Positions 18,024 through 27,400 of a DNA stretch of 63,290 nucleotides are shown one piece after another. The notes below the pieces were generated by a model. The model did not search any database. It saw nothing but the letters and a program-made list of their open reading frames with translations, and was not told the DNA's origin. This DNA is from Chloroflexota bacterium (lineage in GTDB: Bacteria > Chloroflexota > Dehalococcoidia > Dehalococcoidales > UBA5760). The translations under genes were made by a program, and so were the position numbers. Location of the stretch: assembly GCA_015222205.1 (NCBI GenBank), contig JADFUW010000027.1:1-63290 (forward strand), written 5' to 3'. The first letter of the stretch is position 1. Each line of letters starts with the position of its first letter.

Positions 18024-18824
18024 CTAATTACCCAGTTCTTTAGCTTTATTATAGGCAGCTATAACTGCTTGCTTAATTAGCTCGGTAAACTGTCCTTTTT
18101 CCAGCTGGGCTAACGCTTCAGCGGTAGTGCCGCCGGGGGAGGTAACCATCCTTCGTAGCTCTGACGGGAGCTTACCTGACTGCTGCATAAACTGAGTTGA
18201 ACCCAGAATTGTTTGTAAGACCAGCTCCTGTGCTATATCATGAGAGAGGCCGATATGTATGGCGGCATCAACCAGTGCCTCGGCAAAGAGAAAAACATAG
18301 GCTGGCCCGCTACCGCTTACTGCCGTCGCCATATCAATATACTTCTCATCGTCAACATAAATCTCCCTACCCATAGCACCGAGAATAGAGCCAGCCCATG
18401 TTTTTTGTTGCTTGGTTACCTCTTTAGTAGCTGTCCAGGCACTCATCCCCTCACCAATCTGGGCGGGGGTGTTGGGCATCACCCGGACGATATGATTATG
18501 GCTAAGCCCATGACGCAGAGTGCTAATTCTGGCGCCGGCAATGATAGATAATGCCAGCTGAGACGGCTTAAGCTGACTGTTAAGCTCTGCCATTACCTCA
18601 GCTAGCTGCTGCGGTTTAATCGCTAGGACTACTATGTCACCCTTGCTTACTGCCTGACGATTATCACCCACCACGGTAACACCATATTTCTGTCCCAGAT
18701 ACTGACGACGAGTCTGACTAACATCACTGACCGAGATAGCCTCTTTAGAGCTGAGTCCCTTAGCTAAGATAGCGGCTAGTATTGCCTCCCCCATATTGCC
18801 ACCACCAATAAATGCTACTTTCAT
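18024..18824 (-). CDS. proC: Pyrroline-5-carboxylate reductase
   Basis: Last step of proline synthesis, NAD(P)H-dependent reduction of pyrroline-5-carboxylate. From ATG 18824 the protein has 266 residues, with FIGGGNMGEAIL at the N-terminus, VMPNTPAQIGEGM in the middle and SGSGPAYVFLFAEALVDA and VTSPGGTTAEAL near the end. The upstream GTG in the track (18857) would overlap leuS; ATG 18824 has GGGAAG at the right distance and matches the family start. Confidence 0.95.
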   Translation of the reverse strand: MKVAFIGGGNMGEAILAAILAKGLSSKEAISVSDVSQTRRQYLGQKYGVTVVGDNRQAVSKGDIVVLAIKPQQLAEVMAELNSQLKPSQLALSIIAGARISTLRHGLSHNHIVRVMPNTPAQIGEGMSAWTATKEVTKQQKTWAGSILGAMGREIYVDDEKYIDMATAVSGSGPAYVFLFAEALVDAAIHIGLSHDIAQELVLQTILGSTQFMQQSGKLPSELRRMVTSPGGTTAEALAQLEKGQFTELIKQAVIAAYNKAKELGN

Positions 18825-18853
18825 ACTAACTTCCCTTCCCTCATACTGCTTCT

Positions 18854-21337
18854 TCACCGCACTACCAGATTTACCAGCTTCCCTGGAACATATATTTCTT
18901 TTAATGTCACTTTATCCTTGAGATAAGCCTTCACCCGCTGGCTTTCCAGCGCCAGTTTTTTGGCTTCAGCCTCAGTAATACCTGCCGGAACAATAATCTT
19001 GTCACGCAGCTTGCCATTAACCTGAACTACTAGAGTAACCTCTTCGTCCTTAGCCAGCTCCTCATCCCACTGGGGCCAGCTCTGATTATGAATGCTATAG
19101 TTATGCCCTGTCCTCTCCCATAGCTCCTCAGCCAGGTGGGGTGCTGTGGGTGCTAGAAGTAACAGCAAAATATCTATTGACTCGTTCCAGACTGAGGGAG
19201 TAACAGAGCCTGCTTCTTTAACCTTAGCCAGATAGTTGGTGAACTCCATAAGGGCGGCTATCATCGTATTAAACCGTAGCTTTTCCAAGTCTCCGGTTAC
19301 CTTTCTGATAGTCTGGTGAGTAATGCGGGATAGCTCCCGTTCTACCTGCTCTATATCAGCTTGCTCCCCCTTCAGTTTCTCTAGAGCATGGTCTGGGGTT
19401 CTCGGTTTGTATTCCTCCAGCACCAGGTTCCACACCCGGTTAAGCCAGCGGCTGATGCCACTAATGCCGCTATCATCCCACTCACCGCCCTGCTCCCAGG
19501 GGGCGACAAACATGAGGTAGGCACGCACGGCATCAGCTCCTAGTTCAGAAACATACTCATCGGGAGTAATCACATTGCCCCGTGATTTACTCATCTTTTG
19601 CTTCTCAACAATAATAACCCCCTGGTTAAATAGGCGACTAAACGGCTCGCTAAAACTAACCAGGCCCATGTCCCGCAGCGCCTTGATAAAGAAGCGGGCA
19701 TAGAACAGGTGCATAACCGCATGCTCAGCACCACCGGTATACAGGTCTACCGGTAGCCAGTACTTGACCTTCTCAGCATCAAAAGGAGCCGTATCACAAT
19801 GGGGACTGGCATAGCGCAGGAAATACCACGAGGAGCACATAAATGTATCCATAGTGTCCGTCTCCCGCTTGGCTGGAGCTGAGCACCTGGGGCAGGTAGT
19901 GTTGACAAACTCCTCACAGTACTTTAAGGGAGATTCGCCAGTAGGCTTGAAATCAGCATTTTCCGGTAGTAATACAGGCAGGTCCTCCTCAGGAACCGGG
20001 ACAATGCCACACTTCTCGCAGTAAATCATGGGTATTGGTGCCCCCCAGTAGCGTTGGCGGGAGATGAGCCAATCGCGAAGCCGATAGGTTATAGCCCGCT
20101 TTCCCCAGCCCTTGCCCTCCAGGAAATCACAAATTGCCTCTATGCCTTGTTGGCTGGGCAGTCCATCAAACTGCCCTGAGTTCACCATCGTGCCCGGTTC
20201 AGTATAGGCTTCTGCTAGCTTCCCACCCTGCCACCCCGGCGGGGCTATGACCAGCTTGATGGGCAGGTTATACTTTTTGGCGAAAGCATAGTCACGTTCG
20301 TCGTGAGCCGGCACCGCCATTACTGCCCCGGTGCCATAGCTCATAAGTACATAGTCGGCAATCCACACTGGCACCTTGTCACCGGTGAGCCGATTTACCA
20401 CATAAGCCCCGATAAACACCCCGTCCTTTTCCTTCTCAGTAGACAGCCGCTCTATTTCACTCTGGCGGCGTGACCGGGTAATATACGCCTCAACCTCAGC
20501 CTTTTTCTCTGGTGATGTCAGTTTAGCCACCAGGGGGTGCTCGGGGGCTAGAACCATAAAGGTAACCCCGAAGGCAGTATCCGGGCGGGTAGTGAATACC
20601 CGAATCTCCTTCTCATCTATCCCCGGGCAGTCAAGGGCAAAGGAAATCTCAGCGCCGACGCTCTTACCTACCCAGTTCCGCTGCATTATTTTTATCCGCT
20701 CCGGCCAGTCAATGCCATCATGCTGCATAAGCTCATCAGCATATTTGGTGATACGGAAGAACCACTGTGCCAGGTCTCGCCGGATAACTGCTGTCCCACA
20801 GCGTTCACAGACCCCTCCACCCACCACCTGTTCGTTAGCCAGCACCGTCTGACAGCGAGGGCACCAGTTAACCGGAGCCTTAGCCCGATAAGCCAGACCT
20901 GCCTCATAGAGTTTCAAAAAGAACCACTGTGTCCACTTATAATACTCCGGCAGGCAGGTAACTACCTCACGGCTCCAGTCATAGATAGTGCCCATACTAC
21001 GGAGTTGACGACGCATATTGTCTATGTTTTGCATTGTCCAGGTAAAGGGGTGAATACCCCGCTTAATCGCCGCATTCTCGGCCGGTAGCCCGAAGGCATC
21101 AAAGCCCATCGGGTGGAGCACATTATAGCCCTGCATCCGCTTAAACCGGGCGTGGACATCAGATGGAGCCAGGGCATACCAGTGCCCAATATGGAGGTCT
21201 CCCGATGTATAAGCGAACATGGTCAGGGCATATAACTTGGGCCGGGTATCGTCCTCAGTTACCTCATACAGCCTATCCTCAGCCCACCGCCGCTGCCACT
21301 TCTTTTCTATTTCCTGCGGATTATACTTAGCTAGCAT
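18854..21337 (-). CDS. leuS: Leucyl-tRNA synthetase
   Basis: A class I aminoacyl-tRNA synthetase of 827 residues, normal bacterial length. HIGH is at residues 49-52 (DLHIGHWYAL) and KMSKS appears in QKMSKSRGNVI. The editing (CP1) domain contains FTTRPDTAFGVTF and AHDERDYAFA. Zinc-ribbon cysteines (WCPRC, CERC) are present. It precedes proC on the same strand. Confidence 0.98.
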   Translation of the reverse strand: MLAKYNPQEIEKKWQRRWAEDRLYEVTEDDTRPKLYALTMFAYTSGDLHIGHWYALAPSDVHARFKRMQGYNVLHPMGFDAFGLPAENAAIKRGIHPFTWTMQNIDNMRRQLRSMGTIYDWSREVVTCLPEYYKWTQWFFLKLYEAGLAYRAKAPVNWCPRCQTVLANEQVVGGGVCERCGTAVIRRDLAQWFFRITKYADELMQHDGIDWPERIKIMQRNWVGKSVGAEISFALDCPGIDEKEIRVFTTRPDTAFGVTFMVLAPEHPLVAKLTSPEKKAEVEAYITRSRRQSEIERLSTEKEKDGVFIGAYVVNRLTGDKVPVWIADYVLMSYGTGAVMAVPAHDERDYAFAKKYNLPIKLVIAPPGWQGGKLAEAYTEPGTMVNSGQFDGLPSQQGIEAICDFLEGKGWGKRAITYRLRDWLISRQRYWGAPIPMIYCEKCGIVPVPEEDLPVLLPENADFKPTGESPLKYCEEFVNTTCPRCSAPAKRETDTMDTFMCSSWYFLRYASPHCDTAPFDAEKVKYWLPVDLYTGGAEHAVMHLFYARFFIKALRDMGLVSFSEPFSRLFNQGVIIVEKQKMSKSRGNVITPDEYVSELGADAVRAYLMFVAPWEQGGEWDDSGISGISRWLNRVWNLVLEEYKPRTPDHALEKLKGEQADIEQVERELSRITHQTIRKVTGDLEKLRFNTMIAALMEFTNYLAKVKEAGSVTPSVWNESIDILLLLLAPTAPHLAEELWERTGHNYSIHNQSWPQWDEELAKDEEVTLVVQVNGKLRDKIIVPAGITEAEAKKLALESQRVKAYLKDKVTLKEIYVPGKLVNLVVR

Positions 21338-21349
21338 TTATCCATCTCA

Positions 21350-21444
21350 CCTAAATAAAAGCCCTCCGCCACCACGCATCACCAGCGAAGAGCTACCCAG
21401 CCCTTATTTAGGGTAATTGTAACAATAAGCAGTGTGGCTTGCAA
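21350..21444 (-). promoter_or_regulatory. leuS promoter and short leader
   Basis: TTGCAA (21444-21439), 17 nt, TACAAT (21421-21416) is a good promoter on the minus strand. Downstream, CCTAAATAA (21412-21404) and TTATTTAGG (21358-21350) form perfect 9-nt inverted arms; the second overlaps the leuS ribosome-binding region. A tiny ORF (MRGGGGLLFR) lies between. Whether the first arm is fully transcribed depends on the exact start site. Confidence 0.5.
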
Positions 21445-21463
21445 CCGCGGGTAATCTGTCAGC

Positions 21464-21490
21464 GAGACTTCCTTAGGGAGGGGAAGTCTC
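21464..21490. other. Hairpin between leuS and the RACo-like gene
   Basis: GAGACTTCC and GGAAGTCTC pair perfectly over 9 bp around a 9-nt loop. No T-run follows on either strand, so it is not a clear terminator. It lies in the divergent region; the remaining sequence up to 21630 contains TTGACC-17 nt-TTATCT (from 21514) as a weak plus-strand promoter candidate. Confidence 0.4.
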
Positions 21491-21630
21491 TAAAAGAAGT
21501 GGTTATTGAAGATTTGACCAGGGAGCAGATGATAAGTTATCTTAAGTGTGGTTAGAGAACCCAAAACGCTAGAGAAAATCTGGCTTGACTGGGTAGGCTT
21601 GTGAGATGAATGTTTTAAGGGAAGACCAAG

Positions 21631-23613
21631 ATGATAGAAGACAAGAAGGATAAATATTTAGTCACCTTTCGGCCATCGGGCAAGAGAGGCTATATCGAAG
21701 CGGGGAGGAGTGTTGGGGAGGCTGCTCTGGAGCTGGGTGTGGACCTGGAGAACATCTGTGGAGGCAGAGGTGTCTGCGGCAAGTGCCGGGTTAGGATTAA
21801 AGAAGGCTTACTGGGTAGACATGACATCAAAACAGGGGTTAAAGGTCTTTCCCCTTTGACGGATTCTGAGCGAAAGCGCCTCACCAGACAGGAGAAATCA
21901 GACGGTTATCGGTTAGCCTGTCAAGCTCGTATTTATGATAACATCACCGTCTTTGTTCCCGAGGAGAGTCGGGTAGGGAAGCAGATTGTACGCAAAGCGG
22001 CTACAGAGAGGGCGGTTAACTTAGAACCAGCGGTCAAAAAATACTATGTAGAGATGAAACCGGCTAGCCTAGAGGAGCCACAGGCAGACTGGGAGCGCCT
22101 GCAAGCTGAGCTTAAGAAAAGGTTTGGCTTGGATAACTTGATTATTGACTATACGGTGCTTCTCAATTTACGGAAGGCGATGCGCTTAAACGATTGGAAA
22201 GTAACCGTAACACTCTGGATGAATAGGGAGGTTATTAAGATAGAGCCTGGATTTGTGGATAAAGGATACGGTCTGGCTGTGGATATAGGCACCACTACCA
22301 TGGTTGGTTACCTCTGTGACCTATCTGGTGGTGAAGTGGCGGCTAGCGATTCTATGATAAATCCGCAGGTGATTTATGGTGCCGATGTCATGTCTCGCAT
22401 CACCTATATTATGGCTAATGACAGTGGATTGGAACGTGCCCACCGGGCGGTTATTAAGGCCATTAATCAGATAGCACGGCGGGCTGCTCTTCAGGCCGGC
22501 GTTAAGCGAGAGGACATAGTTGATGTGAGTGTTGTCGGCAATACCTGCATGCATCATATCTTCCTCTCCATTGACCCATCTGGTTTGGGTCAGTCTCCCT
22601 TTACGCCGGCGATACATCATTCCCTGGATATTAAGGCTCGTGATTTAGGACTCAAAATATCACCTGGGGCTTATGTTCATGTTCTCCCCATTGAGGCTGG
22701 TTTCGTAGGCGCCGATAATGTAGGGGTGCTCATTGCCGAAGAGCCCCACAAACAGAATGATATTATGCTCATCATTGACATCGGCACTAATGGCGAACTT
22801 GTCTTGGGCAACCGTAAGAGGCTCATTTCCAGTTCCTGTGCTACTGGCCCGGCCTTTGAGGGAGCCCAGATTAAATACGGCATGTGTGCTGCTCCGGAAG
22901 CTATTGAGAAAGTAAAGATAGACCCGGTCACTAAAGAAGTGCACTTCAAGGTTATCGGCGGGGCGGACTGGGATGTGGATTCAGGTGCTGTGAAGGCAAA
23001 AGGTATCTGTGGCTCGGGGATAGTTGACGCTGTAGCTGAGATGTTGAAAGCAGGTATTTTACAGCGAAGTGGTCGCTTTAACATAGATTTAGGGACGCCT
23101 CGCCTGCGCCGCACTGAGAAAGGACCGGAGTTTGTTATTGCCTGGGCAAATGAAACAGCCATCGGCCAGGATATTACCCTGTGTCAGGGTGATATCAGGG
23201 CGGTGCAGTTAGCCAAGGGCGCTATGTATGCTGGGGCCAAGCTGATGATGTGCCGTTTAGGGGTGGCTAGATTGGATAAAGTTGTCCTGGCGGGGGCATT
23301 TGGTAGCTACATTGATAAGGAATCAGCCCTAACACTGGGGCTTTTTCCCGACTGTCCTTTGGAGGATATCTATTCTGTGGGTAATGCCGCTGGTGATGGA
23401 GCTCGCCTTGCCTTACTTAATATGGATAAAAGAAGTGAAGCTGATGAGATTGCCCGGGAAGTGGAGTATATAGAATTAGCTGTGGAACCAGACTTTGCTA
23501 CCCAGTTTAGCCAGGCTATGTACTTTCCCCACAAGAAGGATGAGTTTCCTCACCTGAGCGAGCTCTTTCAGGCAAAGAAAAATTCTGAAGTTAAGGGGAT
23601 GAAAACATGCTGA
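21631..23613 (+). CDS. RACo/RamA-like corrinoid activation protein (2Fe-2S, DUF4445 ASKHA ATPase)
   Basis: A 660-residue protein. The N-terminal [2Fe-2S] domain has CGGRGVCGKC (Cys 43, 49, 52) and a later LACQAR cysteine. A linker follows, then a DUF4445 ASKHA-fold ATPase with GLAVDIGTTTMVGYL, VVGNTCMHHIF and IDIGTNGELVLG. Family members use ATP to re-reduce accidentally oxidised cob(II)amide to cob(I)amide on corrinoid proteins of methyl transfer systems. The next gene is a methyltetrahydrofolate methyltransferase, with a 7-nt overlap, supporting this role. No corrinoid protein is encoded in the window. Confidence 0.88.
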   Translation: MIEDKKDKYLVTFRPSGKRGYIEAGRSVGEAALELGVDLENICGGRGVCGKCRVRIKEGLLGRHDIKTGVKGLSPLTDSERKRLTRQEKSDGYRLACQARIYDNITVFVPEESRVGKQIVRKAATERAVNLEPAVKKYYVEMKPASLEEPQADWERLQAELKKRFGLDNLIIDYTVLLNLRKAMRLNDWKVTVTLWMNREVIKIEPGFVDKGYGLAVDIGTTTMVGYLCDLSGGEVAASDSMINPQVIYGADVMSRITYIMANDSGLERAHRAVIKAINQIARRAALQAGVKREDIVDVSVVGNTCMHHIFLSIDPSGLGQSPFTPAIHHSLDIKARDLGLKISPGAYVHVLPIEAGFVGADNVGVLIAEEPHKQNDIMLIIDIGTNGELVLGNRKRLISSSCATGPAFEGAQIKYGMCAAPEAIEKVKIDPVTKEVHFKVIGGADWDVDSGAVKAKGICGSGIVDAVAEMLKAGILQRSGRFNIDLGTPRLRRTEKGPEFVIAWANETAIGQDITLCQGDIRAVQLAKGAMYAGAKLMMCRLGVARLDKVVLAGAFGSYIDKESALTLGLFPDCPLEDIYSVGNAAGDGARLALLNMDKRSEADEIAREVEYIELAVEPDFATQFSQAMYFPHKKDEFPHLSELFQAKKNSEVKGMKTC

Positions 23614-24410
23614 TAATTGGAGAGAAGATAAATGCATCTATAAAGTCGGTGAGAACGGCAATAATGGAAAGGGATGTCAACCTTTTGCAAAACCTGGCTA
23701 AATCTCAGGCGGAGAGCGGCGCCGATTATATAGACGTCAACGTTTCTACTGAGAAGGGAAGGGATTTTGACATAGAGAGTATGGAATGGGCGGTGGAAAA
23801 GATTCAGGAAGTAGTGGATAAACCTTTGACAATTGATTCCCCAGATGCCAAAACCCTTGAGGCTGGGCTACGAAGATGTCAGCAAAAGGCCATGATAAAC
23901 TCAATAACTGCTGAGCCAGGGAAACTAGAGAACATTCTTCCCTTAGCCAAGGAATTTGATTCTGAAATCATAGCCTTAGCATTAGGAGATGAAGGGATTC
24001 CACCTGAGGTAGAGGGAAGGCTTAGGGCTTGCCAGAAGATAGCAGAGAGTGCCCAGAAGCAGGGAATAGCTTTGGAGAAATTGTATTTTGACCCTCTGGT
24101 GCTCACTGTGTCAGCAGATACCTCCCAAGGAATTATTACCCTTGAGGCTTTAAGGGGGATAAAATCTCAGTTACCCGAAGCGAAGACAACGCTTGGTTTG
24201 AGCAATATATCTTTTGGCCTTCCGGGAAGGTCGCTGGTAAACAGGAGCTTCCTGCTTATGGCAATTTATGCCGGTCTTGATTCTGCAGTTATTGACCCTC
24301 TGGATAGGAAACTTATGTCCGTAGTAAAAGCTGGAGAAATGGTTTTGGGTAAGGATAATTATTGCGTGAATTACTTACGAGCCTACAAGAAGGGCCTTCT
24401 AGAATTTTAG
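23607..24410 (+). CDS. Methyltetrahydrofolate:corrinoid methyltransferase (AcsE/MtgA-like)
   Basis: A 267-residue TIM barrel of the pterin-binding (DHPS-like) family: GEKINASIKSV at the start, ADYIDVNVS (pterin site) at about 40, DSPDAKTLEAGL and LGLSNISFGLP. Length and motifs match MeTr proteins that move the methyl group between 5-methyl-THF and a corrinoid protein. In the Wood-Ljungdahl pathway the enzyme is AcsE; free-standing paralogues serve glycine betaine or methylamine systems. Which role applies here is not visible, since no corrinoid protein or CODH/ACS gene is nearby. Confidence 0.85.
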   Translation: MLIIGEKINASIKSVRTAIMERDVNLLQNLAKSQAESGADYIDVNVSTEKGRDFDIESMEWAVEKIQEVVDKPLTIDSPDAKTLEAGLRRCQQKAMINSITAEPGKLENILPLAKEFDSEIIALALGDEGIPPEVEGRLRACQKIAESAQKQGIALEKLYFDPLVLTVSADTSQGIITLEALRGIKSQLPEAKTTLGLSNISFGLPGRSLVNRSFLLMAIYAGLDSAVIDPLDRKLMSVVKAGEMVLGKDNYCVNYLRAYKKGLLEF

Positions 24411-24423
24411 GCGTTGTTATACA

Positions 24424-24440
24424 CTTTCCCATTGGGAAAG
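24424..24440. other. Hairpin downstream of the methyltransferase gene
   Basis: CTTTCCC-ATT-GGGAAAG, 7-bp perfect stem, 13 bases after the stop codon. There is no T-run, so it may be a weak terminator or a 3'-end stabilising hairpin. The rest of the interval to the tRNA shows no gene. Confidence 0.45.
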
Positions 24441-24548
24441 GCAATATAGCCGGGATAAGTCAAATAGTGAACCCATTTAGTAAACTGGCCGGCAGGATAA
24501 GATTGAGAAGCAAAGAGTAACATCAGAAGTTCTGCCTATTGTCACCCT

Positions 24549-24624
24549 TGGTGGAGATAGGGGGATTCGAACCCCCAACCTCTGCGATGCGAACGCAGCG
24601 CTCTCCCTACTGAGCTATATCCCC
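24549..24624 (-). tRNA. tRNA-Ala (anticodon CGC)
   Basis: On the minus strand GGGGATATAGCTCAGTAGGG begins a full cloverleaf. Acceptor GGGGATA pairs with TATCTCC, the anticodon stem is CTGCG/CGCAG with loop TTCGCAT giving anticodon CGC, and the T arm is GGGGGTTCGAATCCCCC. Discriminator A is followed by an encoded CCA. It reads GCG codons, so a second alanine tRNA must exist elsewhere. Confidence 0.93.
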
Positions 24625-24746
24625 ATGTCAGTAAAAATTATAACATACTTCACTGAACTTGGTGCCCTCTTTGGACAATTCAATAGATTCAAGCGTTGCA
24701 GTCACGCCGATTAATAGCTCCTCAGTATTCGTTATTAAGGGCAAAA

Positions 24747-26378
24747 TTATCTTGGATGCTTTTGCCGATAGTACCCATAGTACCAGGTTAGCCAAGCTAA
24801 CAATGTGAGAGCAGCAATGAGCCCTCCAATAAGCCACCAGTTGGTCCATACCAAAGTCTGGAATTCTCCACTCAGGTCACCTATCTGTACTACATAGTGG
24901 CCTGGCTTATTTTCAGTAACAGTGAAGATTACCTCCCGACTTTGTCCGGGACGAAGGGTGATATTCTTGGTGTCTTGTGTTTGCCCATTTATCTTGAGGT
25001 CGGCGACATAGCTGCCTTCCTGCCCACCATCGTTACCTATCTCGGTGCTGATGGTAACACTTTTTGCTGTTCTTACCATAAGGGTAAAGGGTTCCCATAT
25101 CCCTATCTTTTCCTGGCTGGGCGTGATGGTCAAGCCACCGGCCACAAAGTGGGCAGGTGGAGGTGGCGGCGGTGGGGGAGGTGGAGGCGAAGGTTCTGGT
25201 GAAGAAGGTGGGGATGGTGATGGGGGTAACGTCGCCATTACGGCGAGTGAAGAAAAGTGGTTTACCAGTCCAGCTGCCGTACCGACCTCAGCCACTCTAC
25301 CTGGGACACCTTGTGATTTAACCCATTTGCCGAGTTCAGTATCGTAATAGGCGATAAACAACGAGGTAGCATCCTCAGGCAGTTCCTCGGTGGGATAACT
25401 TAATAACACTGTAATTGGTGAGCCGAAGGTAACCATAGGACATTTTGGACAATCTGGGTCTTCCCAATACACTTCCTTATATCCGATAAAGTCATAAACT
25501 TGACCAACTGCTGCCATATCATCCGGTATTGGTGGCGGGTCCTCAGACGGCCTCATTACCACTATTTCTGGGTAGTTCCCACATCCTGGATGCTCACCAC
25601 AAATTACCGGCGTGCCATCGTCAATTACTAAGAAGTGTATATCTTCGGGGTCAGAGGGCTCGTAGTCTTTGAGAACCTTGTTGCCACAGCATCCGACCTT
25701 TATCTTGGTTATTTCACCCAGCATGTCTATCAGGAAATAACACGCCCCTCCACCACCGCCAGTGGGGCCACGGCTACCAGTGGTAGTGGGAGGAGGAGGA
25801 TACTCCTCGAGTGCATAATTTATGTCAAAAGATAGGCAATCTCCTTGAACATCATTACCTGTCGGGCAGGGCAGTTCCCAGTCCCAATCCAGGGTAACGG
25901 TATCACCAGAATTGAGTGGAATTATCTTGACATAATTTGGATCCAAAAAACTCTGCGGAAGGTTAAGGAGCGTCGTTGGAAGGCTTATATTGGTGCTTAA
26001 TCGGCCAGGAGGAATAGAAGAGAGGTCAAACAGTAAGTGGTCAATAAGCTCACCGGGCTCTGAGGTATCGCCCGTCTCAGGTTCCGGGTTTAAGCCTTCA
26101 GTGCTCTCAATATCGCTTATCCAGATGGTAACAAAACCATCTTCGTCACCAGCATTGTGCAGGGTGACCGTCTCAACGCCGCTATCGCAGGGCATAATAT
26201 TCTCTATATTCCAGCTAGTAGCTCCTCCACCCCCCAGCACCAGGTCTACCGGGTCAGCAGCCTGAACTGGGGTTGGTAAAGAGCCAAGCAGAGCCAGCCC
26301 TATTACCGCCGCTAGAAACAATCTGGTGGCGTATCTCGTAGTTCTGCCATTCATAATAGCTTCTTTTAACCTGTTCAT
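24747..26378 (-). CDS. Secreted membrane-anchored surface protein with TasA-like and proline-rich regions
   Basis: A 543-residue protein, last gene of the SipW-type locus. It has a signal peptide (LFLAAVIGLALLGSLPTPVQA), then a beta-rich domain (ETVTLHNAGDEDGFVTIWI) with the look of camelysin/TasA repeats, a Cys-containing middle (VGCCGN, CGEHPGCGN, CPKCP), a proline tract with eleven consecutive prolines near residue 400, a CARDB-like beta-sandwich (TAKSVTISTEIGNDGGQEGS), and one C-terminal membrane helix with a short basic tail. Probably a wall-spanning anchor for the fibre-like proteins encoded upstream. Function is inferred from context only. Confidence 0.65.
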   Translation of the reverse strand: MNRLKEAIMNGRTTRYATRLFLAAVIGLALLGSLPTPVQAADPVDLVLGGGGATSWNIENIMPCDSGVETVTLHNAGDEDGFVTIWISDIESTEGLNPEPETGDTSEPGELIDHLLFDLSSIPPGRLSTNISLPTTLLNLPQSFLDPNYVKIIPLNSGDTVTLDWDWELPCPTGNDVQGDCLSFDINYALEEYPPPPTTTGSRGPTGGGGGACYFLIDMLGEITKIKVGCCGNKVLKDYEPSDPEDIHFLVIDDGTPVICGEHPGCGNYPEIVVMRPSEDPPPIPDDMAAVGQVYDFIGYKEVYWEDPDCPKCPMVTFGSPITVLLSYPTEELPEDATSLFIAYYDTELGKWVKSQGVPGRVAEVGTAAGLVNHFSSLAVMATLPPSPSPPSSPEPSPPPPPPPPPPPAHFVAGGLTITPSQEKIGIWEPFTLMVRTAKSVTISTEIGNDGGQEGSYVADLKINGQTQDTKNITLRPGQSREVIFTVTENKPGHYVVQIGDLSGEFQTLVWTNWWLIGGLIAALTLLAWLTWYYGYYRQKHPR

Positions 26379-26398
26379 TGCCCGCTCATCATTTATAG

Positions 26399-27268
26399 TT
26401 ATACACCCGTTGCATCAGCGTTATTACCGTCAAGTGCGAACTCAGATGTGGCATTTTCTTCAATGCCGACTCCATCAAATAGGTTGGTTATGTCATACTC
26501 ATACATCTTATCTGTACCATCATCCACCACCCACAGCGATGTACCATCAAGCATAGCCCCGGCTGGACTCTGGAGCTTATTGTTAGTTGTGTACTCTAAT
26601 AGTACCTTTGAGACGGTTACTGGTGTGCCTCCAGGGTGTGGGTACTGATAGAACCTTGTTTCTTTCGGCGTGCTCGTGCTGTAATCCACTACATAGAGGT
26701 AGTTACTGTCGATAGCTAATCCCGCGGCTCCTTTGTTATCAGTATCAAGAGTAATCTTCTGAGCAGCGTTTATGTCACCAGGTCCAGAAAATGCTGTACC
26801 CAGTGGATATCGGTATATATTCTTATCGTTACCCGAAAGCACCCACATTTCAGTACCATAAATAGCTAAACCATCTATGTTCCCAACACTACTCGGCCCA
26901 ACAGCCTTCAAGAGCTTCTTGGAGACATCTTCAAGAGTCCCACAACAGTCGTATTTATAGACCTGCTTCCGAGCATGGTCGATGACATAAACATTCGTTC
27001 CCACCGCAGCCACGCCAGTGGGGAACCCGTTGTCGCCCGAAAGGCCAAAGCTATCTACCGGAGTACCGGAAGCATTGTACTTGTAGATTTTAGCATCAGG
27101 CTTGTCGGAGACATTAAACTTCTCGCAGGTACATACAACCTCCTCTACCCATGCCGTAAACTGATTACCCGTTGAGGTCTCGGTATCACTAAAAAAAGCG
27201 GAGGTGCCACGGCTCGTTATCCCCAGAAGAAGGATAAGAGCTAATGACAGAATTAAGACCTTCTTCAC
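26399..27268 (-). CDS. Secreted beta-propeller (NHL-like) protein with SipW-type signal peptide
   Basis: A 289-residue protein. The leader is MKKVLILSLALILLLGITS followed by SAFFSDTETSTGNQF, the pattern found after the cleavage site of TasA/camelysin-type proteins. The rest is a string of repeated blades (YKYNASGTPVDSFG, VYVIDHARKQVYKYD, LAIYGTEMWVLSG, LAIDSNYLYVVDY, MLDGTSLWVVDDG), spaced about 45 residues, typical of NHL/SMP-30-like six-bladed propellers. GTG start with AAAGGAGG upstream. It is the third gene of the operon and likely displayed outside the cell. Confidence 0.72.
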   Translation of the reverse strand: MKKVLILSLALILLLGITSRGTSAFFSDTETSTGNQFTAWVEEVVCTCEKFNVSDKPDAKIYKYNASGTPVDSFGLSGDNGFPTGVAAVGTNVYVIDHARKQVYKYDCCGTLEDVSKKLLKAVGPSSVGNIDGLAIYGTEMWVLSGNDKNIYRYPLGTAFSGPGDINAAQKITLDTDNKGAAGLAIDSNYLYVVDYSTSTPKETRFYQYPHPGGTPVTVSKVLLEYTTNNKLQSPAGAMLDGTSLWVVDDGTDKMYEYDITNLFDGVGIEENATSEFALDGNNADATGV

Positions 27269-27400
27269 CTATGGCACCTCCTTTCTTTCAGTAGTCTCTC
27301 TATTCCTAGCGGGCTTCCGCCCGCCATTGCACAAATTCAACCATATGCCGGCTCCGAAGTAAAGGTGAAGCCGACCCCACCGCCAACCATGACACTGGGT

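Noticed and set aside
21433-21452. T-box-like GTGG...ACCGCGGG string near leuS
   Set aside because: It is on the plus strand, opposite to leuS, has extra bases within the T-box core, and is interrupted by the leuS promoter on the other strand.
21631-24410. Complete Wood-Ljungdahl methyl branch
   Set aside because: Only the activator and methyltransferase are present; no CODH/ACS, corrinoid protein or folate genes in the window.
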